Below, in pieces: positions 24,293 through 33,311 of a stretch of DNA of 61,806 bases (positions are counted from its first letter, which is position 1; the number at the start of each line of letters is the position of its first letter). Source of the stretch: Oscillospiraceae bacterium (GTDB lineage Bacteria; Bacillota; Clostridia; Oscillospirales; Oscillospiraceae); the NCBI GenBank assembly GCA_020025655.1, contig JAHHRR010000004.1, positions 1 to 61,806 of the forward strand, read 5' to 3'. Under the pieces are notes generated by a model. The model had not been told where the DNA came from and did not search any database. It saw nothing but the letters and a program-made list of their open reading frames with translations. Both the position numbers and the translations under genes were made by a program.

Positions 24293-26251
24293 ATGGCAAA
24301 GAAGATCACTAAATTTGCAATCGCAGCAGGGCTTGCAGGTGCAGGTGCGGCGGCTGTTATAGCAAATCAGAAGCAGGGAAAAACTGCAAACGGCACAGAA
24401 GAATTGAGAAATTACCGCAATACAGAACTGGGTAAATATGAAAAAAACAGTAAGGGAATTTATTATACCAACGGTAACTATGAAGCCTTTGCCCGTCCCG
24501 AAAAGCCTAAAGGAGTAGACAGCAAGAATGCATATATTGTGGGAGGCGGACTTGCATCACTGGCAGCGGCCTGTTTTTTAGTTCGTGATGGACAGATGCC
24601 CGGCTCACACATTCATATTCTTGAATCTATGGATATTGCAGGCGGTGCCTGCGACGGCATAAATGACCCGAATCGAGGTTATATTATGCGAGGCGGAAGA
24701 GAAATGGAAAACCACTTTGAGTGTCTGTGGGATTTGTTCCGCAGTATTCCGTCTCTGGAGAAGCCGGGGCTTTCGGTTCTTGATGAATTCTACCGGTTGA
24801 ATAAACATGACCCCAACTATTCGATGTGCCGTGCAACTGTGAACAGAGGCAAGGATGCCCGCACTGACGGAAAATTCAATCTCAGCAGGAAGGCCTGCAT
24901 GGAAATCGTGAAGCTGTTTCTGACAAAAAATGAGGATCTTTACGATAAAACAATCGAAGACGTGTTTGACGATGAGGTGTTCAATTCTACGTTCTGGCTG
25001 TATTGGCGAACTATGTTTGCCTTTGAAAACTGGCACAGCGCCCTTGAGATGAAGCTGTATTTTCAGCGCTTTATTCATCATCTTGCCGGCCTGCCGGATT
25101 TCAGCGCCCTGAAATTTACCCGCTACAACCAGTACGAATCCCTTATTCTGCCAATGCAGAAATACCTTGAAAAGGCAGGAGTGGAGTTCCGCTTTAATAC
25201 TGAAGTAACAAATGTACTTTTTGACATCAAAAACGGCAAAAAGACAGCAGTTGCAATAGAATATATTACGGACGGGGATAAGAAAACAATTTCACTCACT
25301 GAAAACGATCTTGTGTTTGTGACAAACGGAAGCTGCATTGAAGGCACAGTTTACGGCGATCAGAACCATGCACCCAACGGGGATGCAGAAGTCCGCACCA
25401 GCGGCTGCTGGAATCTGTGGAAGAACATTGCAAAGCAGGACCCGTCCTTCGGGCACCCTGAAAAATTCTGCTCTGATGTTGCGAAAACCAACTGGGAATC
25501 AGCCACAATTACAACTTTGGATGAAAAGATAATTCCCTATATCACCAGAATATGTAAGCGTGAGCCCGGAACAGGAAAAGTGGTAACAGGCGGAATTGTC
25601 AGCTGCAAGGATTCAAAATGGCTGCTCAGCTGGACTGTTCACCGTCAGGGACAGTTTAAGGAGCAGGAGCCGGGAAAGGTCTGCGTCTGGGTGTACGGAT
25701 TATTTACAGATGTACCCGGAGATTATGTGAAAAAGCCCATGAGAGAGTGTACAGGAAAGGAAATTACAGAGGAATGGCTGTATCATATCGGCGTACCGCT
25801 GGATGAAATTCCTGATCTTGCAGAAAACAGCGCAACCTGTGTTCCGACTATGATGCCTTATATTACGGCGTTCTTCATGCCCAGAACAAAAGGGGACAGA
25901 CCCGACGTAATTCCTGACGGATCCGTGAATTTTGCCTTCCTCGGACAGTTTGCAGAGACTCCCCGTGACACTGTGTTTACAACGGAATACTCTGTTCGTA
26001 CTGCAATGGAGGCAGTGTACGGATTACTTGGAGTAGACAGGGGAGTGCCTGAAGTCTGGGGCAGTGTATATGATGTACGAGAACTGCTTGAAAGCTCAGT
26101 TCGCCTTATGGATGGAAAATCACCGCTGGAAATTGAACTTCCCGGCCCGCTGAATCTGCTAAAATCGGCTTTTATAAAATTTATTAACGGCACTGCCGCA
26201 GAAAAGCTCCTGCTGGAGAAAGATGTAATTAAACCCTATATGCTGAAATAA
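24293..26251 (+). CDS. ohyA: Oleate hydratase (myosin-cross-reactive antigen family)
   Basis: The 652-residue FAD enzyme hydrates cis-9 unsaturated fatty acids to 10-hydroxy fatty acids (EC 4.2.1.53), usually as detoxification of host or dietary fatty acids. Visible motifs are the nucleotide-binding YIVGGGLASLAAACFL (about 82-97), ILESMDIAGGACDG and RGGREMENHFECLWDLF. Compared with shorter homologues it carries a ~75-residue N-terminal extension beginning MAKKITKFAIAAGLAGAGAAAV, a hydrophobic stretch that may attach it to the membrane. The start is ATG 24293, preceded by AAAGGTGG; the GTG 12 nt upstream overlaps that site. It is monocistronic, with a terminator at 26259-26291. Confidence 0.92.
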   Translation: MAKKITKFAIAAGLAGAGAAAVIANQKQGKTANGTEELRNYRNTELGKYEKNSKGIYYTNGNYEAFARPEKPKGVDSKNAYIVGGGLASLAAACFLVRDGQMPGSHIHILESMDIAGGACDGINDPNRGYIMRGGREMENHFECLWDLFRSIPSLEKPGLSVLDEFYRLNKHDPNYSMCRATVNRGKDARTDGKFNLSRKACMEIVKLFLTKNEDLYDKTIEDVFDDEVFNSTFWLYWRTMFAFENWHSALEMKLYFQRFIHHLAGLPDFSALKFTRYNQYESLILPMQKYLEKAGVEFRFNTEVTNVLFDIKNGKKTAVAIEYITDGDKKTISLTENDLVFVTNGSCIEGTVYGDQNHAPNGDAEVRTSGCWNLWKNIAKQDPSFGHPEKFCSDVAKTNWESATITTLDEKIIPYITRICKREPGTGKVVTGGIVSCKDSKWLLSWTVHRQGQFKEQEPGKVCVWVYGLFTDVPGDYVKKPMRECTGKEITEEWLYHIGVPLDEIPDLAENSATCVPTMMPYITAFFMPRTKGDRPDVIPDGSVNFAFLGQFAETPRDTVFTTEYSVRTAMEAVYGLLGVDRGVPEVWGSVYDVRELLESSVRLMDGKSPLEIELPGPLNLLKSAFIKFINGTAAEKLLLEKDVIKPYMLK

Positions 26252-26258
26252 TTATAAG

Positions 26259-26291
26259 AAAAACCGGCAGACTTTCCGTCTGCCGGTTTTT
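26259..26291 (+). terminator. Terminator after oleate hydratase
   Basis: AAAAACCGGCAGAC and GTCTGCCGGTTTTT form a 14-bp perfect stem with a 5-nt loop and T run; A run on the left allows bidirectional use with the minus-strand gene that stops at 26315. Confidence 0.9.
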
Positions 26292-26314
26292 ATCACTTAT
26301 ATAAAGAAAGCTTT

Positions 26315-27223
26315 TTATCCACGGCCTATGTCAGCCATAACATATTTCCGCTCACTGTATGCAACAGGGCAGTTTTCCTCGGGCTCAAAGTCTGCTTCTC
26401 TGATTTCAAGATTCTTTGCTATCTTTTCTAGAGTTTCCATGTCATCTGTGCCGGATATGGATATTTTTGTGCCGTCGCTTTCGTTTACGGCGTAAAAATA
26501 GTAAGCAGTGTTGTCCTTGAAGCAGCCGTCAGCGCCGCAGTCTGTATAGTCTGTTTTAAGCTCCAGAATATGCCACTGCTCATGCATTTCGTCTTTTATT
26601 ACCTCAGTGTATCCCTGAAGAATGTAATTGAGATTGCAGCTGATTCTGGATACCGATATTATATACGGAAGTTCCTTTATTTTTGCATCCGGAATTTCAA
26701 GGTTATATCCGTCATCTGTAATATATATCACCCACTTATCCAGAGCATATCCGTCCTCAAGCTCCACTAAATCCTTATCTCTGTCAAAGCGATCAAAGTA
26801 GCTGTGCCCTGTGGGCTTGGATGGAAGCCAGTTGGCTTTAAGCTCAAGGTCAGGACCCTCGGGATATTCAGGCCCCTGAAAGCTGAAAGTAAACTTAGCA
26901 TCGGGAAAGCTGATGTCATCTTCCATAATTATATTATTATCCTTGTCGTAATCTACCCAGTGGTCAGTTACGCCCTCATCGTTATTTATATCGTGATACT
27001 GTATACTGAGGTGCGCCACGGCCCCTGCGCTTACACAAAGTGCGGCTGCTATGGCCGCAGCTATCAAAACAGTTTTGAATGGTTTATGGCTGCGCTTAGG
27101 GGCTTTTTCGCCGATTTTTTCCATAACCGAGCTTTTGATTCGCTCGCTTCTTTCCTTATCAGCCCTTACCTCCAGACTTTCAGGAGCGAGGGCTGAACTT
27201 ACATCAGAAATTCGTATTTTCAT
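26315..27223 (-). CDS. Putative anti-sigma factor, single-pass membrane protein
   Basis: The 302-residue protein has a cytoplasmic N-terminus of about 50 residues (MKIRISDVSSALAPESLEVR), one membrane helix (TVLIAAAIAAALCVSAGAVA) and a large extracellular domain. This topology, together with its 20-nt overlap with the upstream ECF sigma gene, identifies it as the cognate anti-sigma factor by context; I did not recognise a classical zinc-binding anti-sigma motif, so it resembles DUF4179-type regulators. The start is the ATG at 27223 with AGGAGAAAGG upstream; the upstream in-frame extension would lie within the sigma gene without a ribosome site. Confidence 0.68.
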   Translation of the reverse strand: MKIRISDVSSALAPESLEVRADKERSERIKSSVMEKIGEKAPKRSHKPFKTVLIAAAIAAALCVSAGAVAHLSIQYHDINNDEGVTDHWVDYDKDNNIIMEDDISFPDAKFTFSFQGPEYPEGPDLELKANWLPSKPTGHSYFDRFDRDKDLVELEDGYALDKWVIYITDDGYNLEIPDAKIKELPYIISVSRISCNLNYILQGYTEVIKDEMHEQWHILELKTDYTDCGADGCFKDNTAYYFYAVNESDGTKISISGTDDMETLEKIAKNLEIREADFEPEENCPVAYSERKYVMADIGRG

Positions 27224-27791
27224 ATTCAAATCCTTTCTCCTCCAGATATGCCCTGAGCTTTTCACGACCACGGGATAGCTTGCCTCTTACAGTGGACGGG
27301 TTTATACCAAGCTGCACTGCAATTTCTTCTGTCTTTTCATATAGAAAATAATGTCTTTTAAATATCTCACGGTCAGGCTCCGGCAGACTTTCTACCGCAA
27401 AACGGGTATATTCTGTAAGCTCGGCTGTTAAAAGCTCTGTTTCAGGTTCGTTGCATTCTCTGATGCAGATGTCATCGTTAAGAGGCAGAGCTATTTTGAG
27501 CGCTCTGAGCCTGTCCAGAGTTTTGTTTCTGCATATTGCGGCTATATAGCTTCTGAGCCCCTGATTTTTAAGCTTGTCTCTTGAATACCACAGAGAAACA
27601 AAGGAATCGGAAACCAGCTCTTCTATATCCTCGTCACTCAAAGCAGCTCCGGCAAGCTTCCTGCAGAGGGCACAGAGGTAGTCGCTGTATTCATCAATAC
27701 ATCGGCACAGAGCATTGCTGTCTCCGAATTTAAGCTTTTCTATAAGTTCGCTTTCTGCCGTCGGCAGGGGTTCCGGCTTGGAATTTTCCAT
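27204..27791 (-). CDS. ECF-type sigma-70 family RNA polymerase sigma factor
   Basis: The 195-residue protein has region 2 (DYLCALCRKLAGAALSDEDIEELVSDSFVSLW, SYIAAICRNKTLDRLR) and region 4 (LPEPDREIFKRHYFLYEKTEEIA...INPSTVRGKLSRGREKL), the only two domains of ECF sigma factors. It directs polymerase to a small regulon, probably for envelope or membrane stress given its membrane-bound partner. A GGGGAC-N16-CGTTA sequence 24-50 bp before its start looks like an ECF promoter, suggesting that it activates itself. RBS GGAGGG before the ATG at 27791. Confidence 0.9.
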   Translation of the reverse strand: MENSKPEPLPTAESELIEKLKFGDSNALCRCIDEYSDYLCALCRKLAGAALSDEDIEELVSDSFVSLWYSRDKLKNQGLRSYIAAICRNKTLDRLRALKIALPLNDDICIRECNEPETELLTAELTEYTRFAVESLPEPDREIFKRHYFLYEKTEEIAVQLGINPSTVRGKLSRGREKLRAYLEEKGFEYENTNF

Positions 27792-27814
27792 TTAAATCCC
27801 TCCTTCACCTATAA

Positions 27815-27841
27815 TAACGTAAAAGAGCAGATTTTGTCCCC
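27815..27841 (-). promoter_or_regulatory. Probable ECF-sigma autoregulatory promoter
   Basis: Read on the minus strand, GGGGAC (27841-27836) and CGTTA (27819-27815) are exactly 16 bp apart. Firmicutes ECF promoters commonly have a GC-containing -35 and a CGT-type -10 at this spacing. The rest of the 27792-28165 gap shows no other recognised element. Confidence 0.55.
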
Positions 27842-28194
27842 TGATTTTAAAAAATCTGCAGTTTAAATTATCCGATTTTCTGTATATGGCTGAATTGCGG
27901 AAGGGAGAAAATGAGTTTCAGCGCCTTACATGGAATTAACTCTATTTTTACAATAAAATATCTATGGCAGACTGCAATTTTTCTTGTCGTGCCATTAAAA
28001 ACTGACTTAATGCTGCACTGTATCAAGTCAGGGGTTATAAATACGGCTTTGCGGCTCATTTACAATAAAATCGGGTTGATAATACTGCGGAGAACACTTA
28101 TTATAGAAGTAATTAAATTAACTGATGATTTTATGAAGCGTTTGATTTATATAGGAGTTTTAAATATGAAAAAACAATTATACCGTCAAAGGGC

Positions 28195-28848
28195 TTGTTT
28201 GCGCTTAGTATAAGTTCCTTCTTTTTGGTTTCGGCTCTGACGTGGATATTTTTTGGATGTGGTTTTTGGGATATACCGATAGATCTTTTAAAGGATTTAT
28301 TAAATTATCCGGGACTTGGCAGCTTTTTATTCTTTCCCATTGGTATAATCGGTTATTTTCTTGTTATTTATGTGCTTATAAATCTGGCTTACGGCACTTT
28401 TGAGCTGTTCTTTTTTGCAGGCAGACCCGTTAAATTTTCAGATGACAGAATAAGCATAGGTTATATAAAGAAGAGGTACTATGAGAAGAAAAATATAACA
28501 GGTATTGGCATAGCGCCTTCGGTGGGTGGACGACTGCAGCCGGGGGCTGAAAGTCATCCGATGGGAAAATCAATGGGAATATATATTGCCTTTGGGAACT
28601 ATGAGAAGAGTGACCTTCTTGACTACGGGATTAGAGAAGTGTGGGAGATGGTAGAGTTCCGCAAAATGTTCCCTAAATTAACAGAGATTGATGGCAAAAT
28701 TCAAAAAATTTTATTGGGTATTGACCTCACAAAAATTCAAGTATTTGATGGCCTTATCTGGATGAGCTATACAGAAGAAAATATGCGATTCCTGCAAAAC
28801 TGGCTCGGGAGTAAATTTTACGAGATTACACAGCAGGATTCAGAGTAA
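28195..28848 (+). CDS. Membrane protein of unknown function, probably frameshifted at its start
   Basis: The open frame encodes 217 residues with two N-terminal membrane helices (ISSFFLVSALTWIFFGCGFW and a second around 45-70) and a soluble PH-like C-terminal part of about 140 residues. The only in-frame start, TTG at 28195, has a poor ribosome site. A well-placed TAGGAG and ATG at 28166 lie in another frame and read only 15 codons. Adding one A to the six-A run at 28169-28174 would join MKKTIIPSKGLFALS to this frame. It may therefore be a recent frameshift, slippage-controlled gene, or sequencing error. Function unknown. Confidence 0.5.
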   Translation: MFALSISSFFLVSALTWIFFGCGFWDIPIDLLKDLLNYPGLGSFLFFPIGIIGYFLVIYVLINLAYGTFELFFFAGRPVKFSDDRISIGYIKKRYYEKKNITGIGIAPSVGGRLQPGAESHPMGKSMGIYIAFGNYEKSDLLDYGIREVWEMVEFRKMFPKLTEIDGKIQKILLGIDLTKIQVFDGLIWMSYTEENMRFLQNWLGSKFYEITQQDSE

Positions 28849-28902
28849 AAAATATTTGCGATACTTAAATACAGTGAGCCAATGTAAAAAGGAGGAAAAA
28901 TC

Positions 28903-29943
28903 ATGGGCTTTATATCAATTATTGTAACTACGTTAATAGTTCCCGTTGTTGTGAGGCTGCTTATTGCGACTTTAAATAAGGACATGAATGCATATGCAAA
29001 TAAAGTTGCAGCACCTCCCGCTTGTCCCGTAATCGGATGGGGATGCTATGCACTGACAGCAATACTTCTTGTTGTGCAGCTTGTGAAAGAAACCGGCATG
29101 GCAGTACGGCTTATTACTATTGCAGCTGCAGTTTTGGCAGTACTGTTTCTTACAATTACATACAGTCTGAAAATAGAATATGATAAAAAAGGCTTTACAG
29201 TCCGGAAGTTTTTCATTAAGAAACAGTATAAGTATGAGGATATTGACAGCGTAATTATTAAATCTCTTAACGGATATACCATTAGAATCAACGGCAGAAA
29301 GACTATGGTAGATTCGATTATGTCCGGAAAAACTGATTTTCTTTACTTTGCCGATAAACAATTTACCGCACATACCGGCTTTTCCATACCTGTTGAGGAA
29401 CCCCGCCTTTTTAACGGTAATATAATTAACCCTTATGAAATGCTGTTCGCAATTCTGATTCTGCCAATCATCATGACAGGATTTACTATATTTATTATCA
29501 CAAATTGTATTGAGTCTGAGATTCCCACAAGCCTTGAGCCTCATGAGCTTGTTGTTACTTCAACTCGGCGTGAGCCGTTTAAAACATGGCTTGAAACTCA
29601 AGATGGTTCAATAGTTCTATTAGATGTACCGAACAAAGACGATGTTCTTAACGAATTAAGTCAGGGAAAAGCAATGACAATGTATATTGAGCCATGGACA
29701 GAAACAAAAACCAAAACTATCAGTAACGTATGGGCAATGACCGATGAAAACGGTGAAAGTATTTTTACATTGGAAGACACTTACGAAGCATTAATAAAGT
29801 TCAACCGGAATACGACATTGCTGGTGGTAGCTTTAGCGATACTTTTATGGATTTTGTTCTTCTTTGCATACTACATTATGAGCCATGCAGACGAGCATCC
29901 TATTTTGGTAAAGTTAATCGTTAAAAAAGACAGTCTTGCATAG
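28903..29943 (+). CDS. Membrane protein with internal PH-like region, function unknown
   Basis: The 346-residue protein has an N-terminal helix, two more helices around residues 45-90, a cytoplasmic PH-like segment (LKIEYDKKGFTVRKFFIKKQYKYEDIDSV, about 95-165), a helix near 180-205, a soluble loop of about 90 residues and a last helix near 300-325. The PH-like segment resembles domains found in several Clostridia DUFs, including perhaps DUF6560; that match is tentative. It lies 54 bp after the preceding membrane protein gene and has a very good AAAGGAGG ribosome site, so the pair may be co-transcribed. Confidence 0.6.
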   Translation: MGFISIIVTTLIVPVVVRLLIATLNKDMNAYANKVAAPPACPVIGWGCYALTAILLVVQLVKETGMAVRLITIAAAVLAVLFLTITYSLKIEYDKKGFTVRKFFIKKQYKYEDIDSVIIKSLNGYTIRINGRKTMVDSIMSGKTDFLYFADKQFTAHTGFSIPVEEPRLFNGNIINPYEMLFAILILPIIMTGFTIFIITNCIESEIPTSLEPHELVVTSTRREPFKTWLETQDGSIVLLDVPNKDDVLNELSQGKAMTMYIEPWTETKTKTISNVWAMTDENGESIFTLEDTYEALIKFNRNTTLLVVALAILLWILFFFAYYIMSHADEHPILVKLIVKKDSLA

Positions 29944-30049
29944 TGAATCCAACGTTATTATGGTAAATGAGAATAATCATCCAGAAGCATACAGGCTTAC
30001 TAAAATACTGTAACCCCAAATCCCGTTTAAAAGCGTCTGAGGAATGCAG

Positions 30050-30078
30050 TTGACTTTTATTCCCGAACTCCATAAAAT
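30050..30078 (+). promoter_or_regulatory. SigA-type promoter of the SpoU methyltransferase gene
   Basis: TTGACT at 30050-30055 and TAAAAT at 30073-30078 are spaced by 17 bp, about 40 bp before the ATG at 30120. Confidence 0.6.
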
Positions 30079-30119
30079 AATCTTATTTAAACAGTATTAC
30101 AAGACAGGACGGAACTTAA

Positions 30120-30947
30120 ATGGCAAACATTATCGAAATACATTCTCTGGAGCAGCCGGAGCTTGCGGTTTTCACAAAACTTACAGAAGCCCAGCTCAGG
30201 AGTAAACAGAACCCTGAAAAAGGCGTTTTTATTGCGGAAAGCCCCAAGGTTATAGGTCATGCGCTGGATGCAGGCTGTGTTCCCGTGTCCTTCCTTATGG
30301 AGAGAAAGCATATTGAGGGAAAGGCAAAAGAGCTGCTTTCCCGCTGCGGTGATGTGCCGGTATATACAGCGGACAGCCAGATTCTGGAGGCACTCACAGG
30401 CTTTGCTCTTACGAGAGGCATTCTCTGTGCCATGCGCAGGCCTGAGCAGAAAAGCGTTGAGGAGCTTTGCAGTAATGCTCACCGTATAGCAATACTTGAA
30501 AATATTGTAGACCCTACAAATGTAGGGGCAATTTTCCGCTCCGCTGCGGCTTTGCATATGGATGCGGTGCTTATAACACCAAGCTGCTGCGACCCGCTCC
30601 ACAGGAGAGCTGTGCGGGTGAGCATGGGAACGGTATTTCAGATTCCATGGGCGAGAATAGGGGAGAGCGCTGACCAGTGGCCCGAAGAGGGACTTAAACG
30701 GCTGAAAGAGCTGGGCTTTAAAACTGCGGCTCTGGCTTTAAATGCCGATTCAATATCTATCGACGACCCTAAGCTTATGAGCGAGGACAAGCTTGCAGTC
30801 ATTCTCGGGACTGAGGGAGACGGCCTTTCTGTAAACACTATTGCACAGAGCGATTATACAGTGCTTATTCCCATGTCCCATGGCGTTGATTCCTTAAATG
30901 TTGCGGCAGCAAGTGCGGTAGCTTTCTGGCAGCTGAGATGGAGATGA
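30120..30947 (+). CDS. SpoU/TrmH-family RNA 2'-O-ribose methyltransferase
   Basis: The 275-residue protein has the SpoU substrate-binding N-terminus (about 1-110) and the knotted SPOUT catalytic domain. All three motifs are visible: motif 1 DPTNVGAIFRSAAAL, motif 2 VILGTEGDGLS, and motif 3 IPMSHGVDSLNVAAASAVA. The enzyme transfers a methyl group from S-adenosylmethionine to a ribose 2'-oxygen in rRNA or tRNA; the exact nucleotide cannot be told. The length fits the larger TrmH group (RlmB/YsgA-like). The start is the ATG at 30120, with a weak GGACGG ribosome site. Confidence 0.9.
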   Translation: MANIIEIHSLEQPELAVFTKLTEAQLRSKQNPEKGVFIAESPKVIGHALDAGCVPVSFLMERKHIEGKAKELLSRCGDVPVYTADSQILEALTGFALTRGILCAMRRPEQKSVEELCSNAHRIAILENIVDPTNVGAIFRSAAALHMDAVLITPSCCDPLHRRAVRVSMGTVFQIPWARIGESADQWPEEGLKRLKELGFKTAALALNADSISIDDPKLMSEDKLAVILGTEGDGLSVNTIAQSDYTVLIPMSHGVDSLNVAAASAVAFWQLRWR

Positions 30948-31028
30948 ATCTGAGCGGGCGCAGCTTACAGAAAAAGCAGATTATATTGACTGAAAATATT
31001 ACGGCCTTAAATAAAAGGGGTGATTTAC

Positions 31029-31883
31029 TTGAGCTGGATGGAGTGGCTTGATGATGACACTAAGGCTGAGCTTCAATTTAACTTAAAGCATACATTGGCA
31101 GAGGAGCTTTCAAAAAGATGCTGGGGCATCCATGAGCCAAAGGACAACTGTGAATTAAACGAGTATCTTATTACCGACCTGCGGGGCTTTAACCTGGCGT
31201 CGGGCTTAATAAGGAATACTTTAAAGAATGCAAATGCCAGGGTGATCTATCGTGGACAGGACAGAGATTATCCTCTTCTTCCGTGTTTATATCGTACGTG
31301 CAGAAATTCAGAGGAAATTGAAATTCTCGAAAATAGACTGGACGAAGTCCTTGGTATGATATCAGATGTTTTTTATCCATCAGGAACTGCCGAAGAGCGG
31401 GAGGTAGTATGCCAGCATTACGGTATGCCTACAAGATTTCTGGATGTTACAGATAATATACATACTGCCTTATGGTTTGCATATGACCGCACAATGGTTA
31501 AGGACAGGGCAGTATTAAGTACCGATGATATGGGATACATAAATATACTTGCGGTCCCCAATGATATGAATCAGGTAAAAGTTCTTGACCTGAGAGATCA
31601 GCCGTCCAGATATCTGCGGCTGCATACGCAGCAGGCCTTTGCAATGAAAAAAGCAGATCCCGGAGAGGATAAGGGCCTGTATACTTCTTTCAATGTGGCA
31701 AAATTCATGATCCCCAGACCTCTTCTGCGTTTATGGAGTAATCATGATAATATTCCTTATGAATATATGTTCCCTTCAAAAACCATGGATGAAGGACTGC
31801 AGTGCTGGGAAGCTGTAAAATCTAAACTGAAAGAAAATAATATTGAAATAGATAAATATTTAAAGCTAAATGCAGAGCAGTAA
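31029..31883 (+). CDS. FRG-domain protein
   Basis: The protein (about 284 residues) carries an FRG domain named for its F-x-R-G-like motif: here VIYRGQDRDYPLLPCLYR near residue 75, followed by REVVCQHYGMPTRFLDVTDNIHTALWFA, the most conserved block. FRG proteins are found in bacteria and some phage or mobile contexts; their biochemical role is unclear, and some have been linked to defence or toxin-like activities. I chose the TTG at 31029 because AAGGGGTGA lies 8 nt upstream; GTG at 31020 lies inside that site and ATG at 31038 is also possible. The next gene, 52 bp on, may be a partner. Confidence 0.75.
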   Translation: MSWMEWLDDDTKAELQFNLKHTLAEELSKRCWGIHEPKDNCELNEYLITDLRGFNLASGLIRNTLKNANARVIYRGQDRDYPLLPCLYRTCRNSEEIEILENRLDEVLGMISDVFYPSGTAEEREVVCQHYGMPTRFLDVTDNIHTALWFAYDRTMVKDRAVLSTDDMGYINILAVPNDMNQVKVLDLRDQPSRYLRLHTQQAFAMKKADPGEDKGLYTSFNVAKFMIPRPLLRLWSNHDNIPYEYMFPSKTMDEGLQCWEAVKSKLKENNIEIDKYLKLNAEQ

Positions 31884-31935
31884 GGCTATGTACGATTATT
31901 ATAGAAAACAGCAGTAATGAGGGGGGCTGTGTTTC

Positions 31936-32415
31936 ATGTATATTGATTATGACAGTTTGGCGCTTAATTATATTTCAGTAATAAAGTATGCTTCCAGAAC
32001 TTCTGATACTTTTTCTTTTATCACAAAGCAGAAAAAGCCATTTTTGAAACGCCCGCCGATATGTATTCATGATGAATATCTGGCAAGGCTTATACCTTTC
32101 CTTGTTTCTCAGGAGTTTGGCATCAAACAATGGCCCGGTACAATAACCCGTGACAATTATAAACTGATGAATACTTACAGAATGTGCAGAGAGACTGAAC
32201 AAATACTGCTGTCATTTGGAAATCCTTTTATTTTCAGTCCTGATATGCCGGAGGATATTTGCTTCTGGAGAAAAGGCTGTCCCTGGCTTGTTACAACGAG
32301 CCATGAAAAAATAGCCTATATGGAAAAGCCAAGCCCCGATGATATCGCTTTTATAGAAAACGGTTTTGTAGATACAGGGAAGGATAATCTTAAGTTCCCG
32401 AAAAAGAAACGATGA
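31936..32415 (+). CDS. Hypothetical protein next to the FRG gene
   Basis: The 159-residue protein is soluble, without signal peptide or membrane helix, and rich in aromatic and proline residues (KQKKPFLKRPPICIHDEYL, SPDMPEDICFWRKGCPWLVTTSHE). I do not recognise its family. It follows the FRG-domain gene by 52 bp on the same strand, with a GAGGGGGG ribosome site, so the two are probably co-transcribed. A functional link (for example toxin/antitoxin or effector/immunity) is only a possibility suggested by context. Confidence 0.6.
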   Translation: MYIDYDSLALNYISVIKYASRTSDTFSFITKQKKPFLKRPPICIHDEYLARLIPFLVSQEFGIKQWPGTITRDNYKLMNTYRMCRETEQILLSFGNPFIFSPDMPEDICFWRKGCPWLVTTSHEKIAYMEKPSPDDIAFIENGFVDTGKDNLKFPKKKR

Positions 32416-32483
32416 AGATAGTTTCAGATGCAGGCTTTTTATAACTGTATCAGGTCTTGGCAGGGCAGAGAAAGGAGTGCCGT

Positions 32484-33134
32484 ATGAAAAAATCAATTAT
32501 ATTGGGGATTGTGCTGGTTATTTTAGGACTGCTGACTTGCACTTGCAAAAAGTACCTTATATATACCGACACTATTGAAACCAGCGGAATTTATTATTTC
32601 AGCGTGGATTCCGGGGAAAATATCTATATAGCTACAGAAGATGAAATCTCAGTAATTCAGGACGGACACCCTCAGCGGAAAATACATCTCGACTGGGTGA
32701 GTACAAATAACGGATGGTATTTCTGCATTGAAAATGATGAACTTATAGTGGCTTATGAAGCCGGTGATTCCTGCGAGCGCTTTGACCTTGAAGGAAACAA
32801 ACTGCCGGCAGGTGATGCGAATTTTGATGAAGTTAAGGCAGCCGCTTTAAAAAGAGAAGTCAGCGTAAACGGTCATGATTATGAGATGAACCCACATTTT
32901 GGATTTAAGCCTTACACAATCACACGTGACGGTGTTGAGGTATACCGAATGTCTGCGCTGGACTTTATATTTAACGGCAAGCCGTTTTATATATTCGCTG
33001 CTCTAATCATGCTTGGAGCAGTTATTTCATTTTTAATGAATATACCCGAGCCTGAGCTTCAAAGAGTTGCAGAAAAAAACATCTTTGTAGTAGCTTTTTT
33101 AAAACGATATCGCAAACGCAAGGGATATAAATAA
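32484..33134 (+). CDS. Two-helix membrane protein of unknown function
   Basis: The 216-residue protein has an N-terminal signal-anchor (KKSIILGIVLVILGLLTCTC), an extracellular domain of about 140 residues and a second helix near 165-185, then a short basic cytoplasmic tail (FLKRYRKRKGYK). The cysteines at the end of the first helix (LTCTCKK) might be a lipobox, but the match is weak. The start is the ATG at 32484 with AAAGGAG upstream; nine upstream codons in frame are not supported. No family recognised. Confidence 0.6.
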   Translation: MKKSIILGIVLVILGLLTCTCKKYLIYTDTIETSGIYYFSVDSGENIYIATEDEISVIQDGHPQRKIHLDWVSTNNGWYFCIENDELIVAYEAGDSCERFDLEGNKLPAGDANFDEVKAAALKREVSVNGHDYEMNPHFGFKPYTITRDGVEVYRMSALDFIFNGKPFYIFAALIMLGAVISFLMNIPEPELQRVAEKNIFVVAFLKRYRKRKGYK

Positions 33135-33311
33135 AAAATCCTGAGCTTCCCAATCAGCTTAGATACTGCACAATTTAATGACTGAGAAATGAAAAACAGG
33201 GGCTTTACGGCCCCTGTTTTCTGCTTGCATTTAAGATTGAAAAGCAAAAAATTTTGTGATATCATGCGCTTAATAAAACCGTCATTTCAGAACATCAAAA
33301 GGAGGATAATG

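Noticed and set aside
27911..28213. 100-residue plus-strand frame before the membrane protein at 28195
   Set aside because: No ribosome site, atypical composition, and it ends across the better supported start region at 28166.
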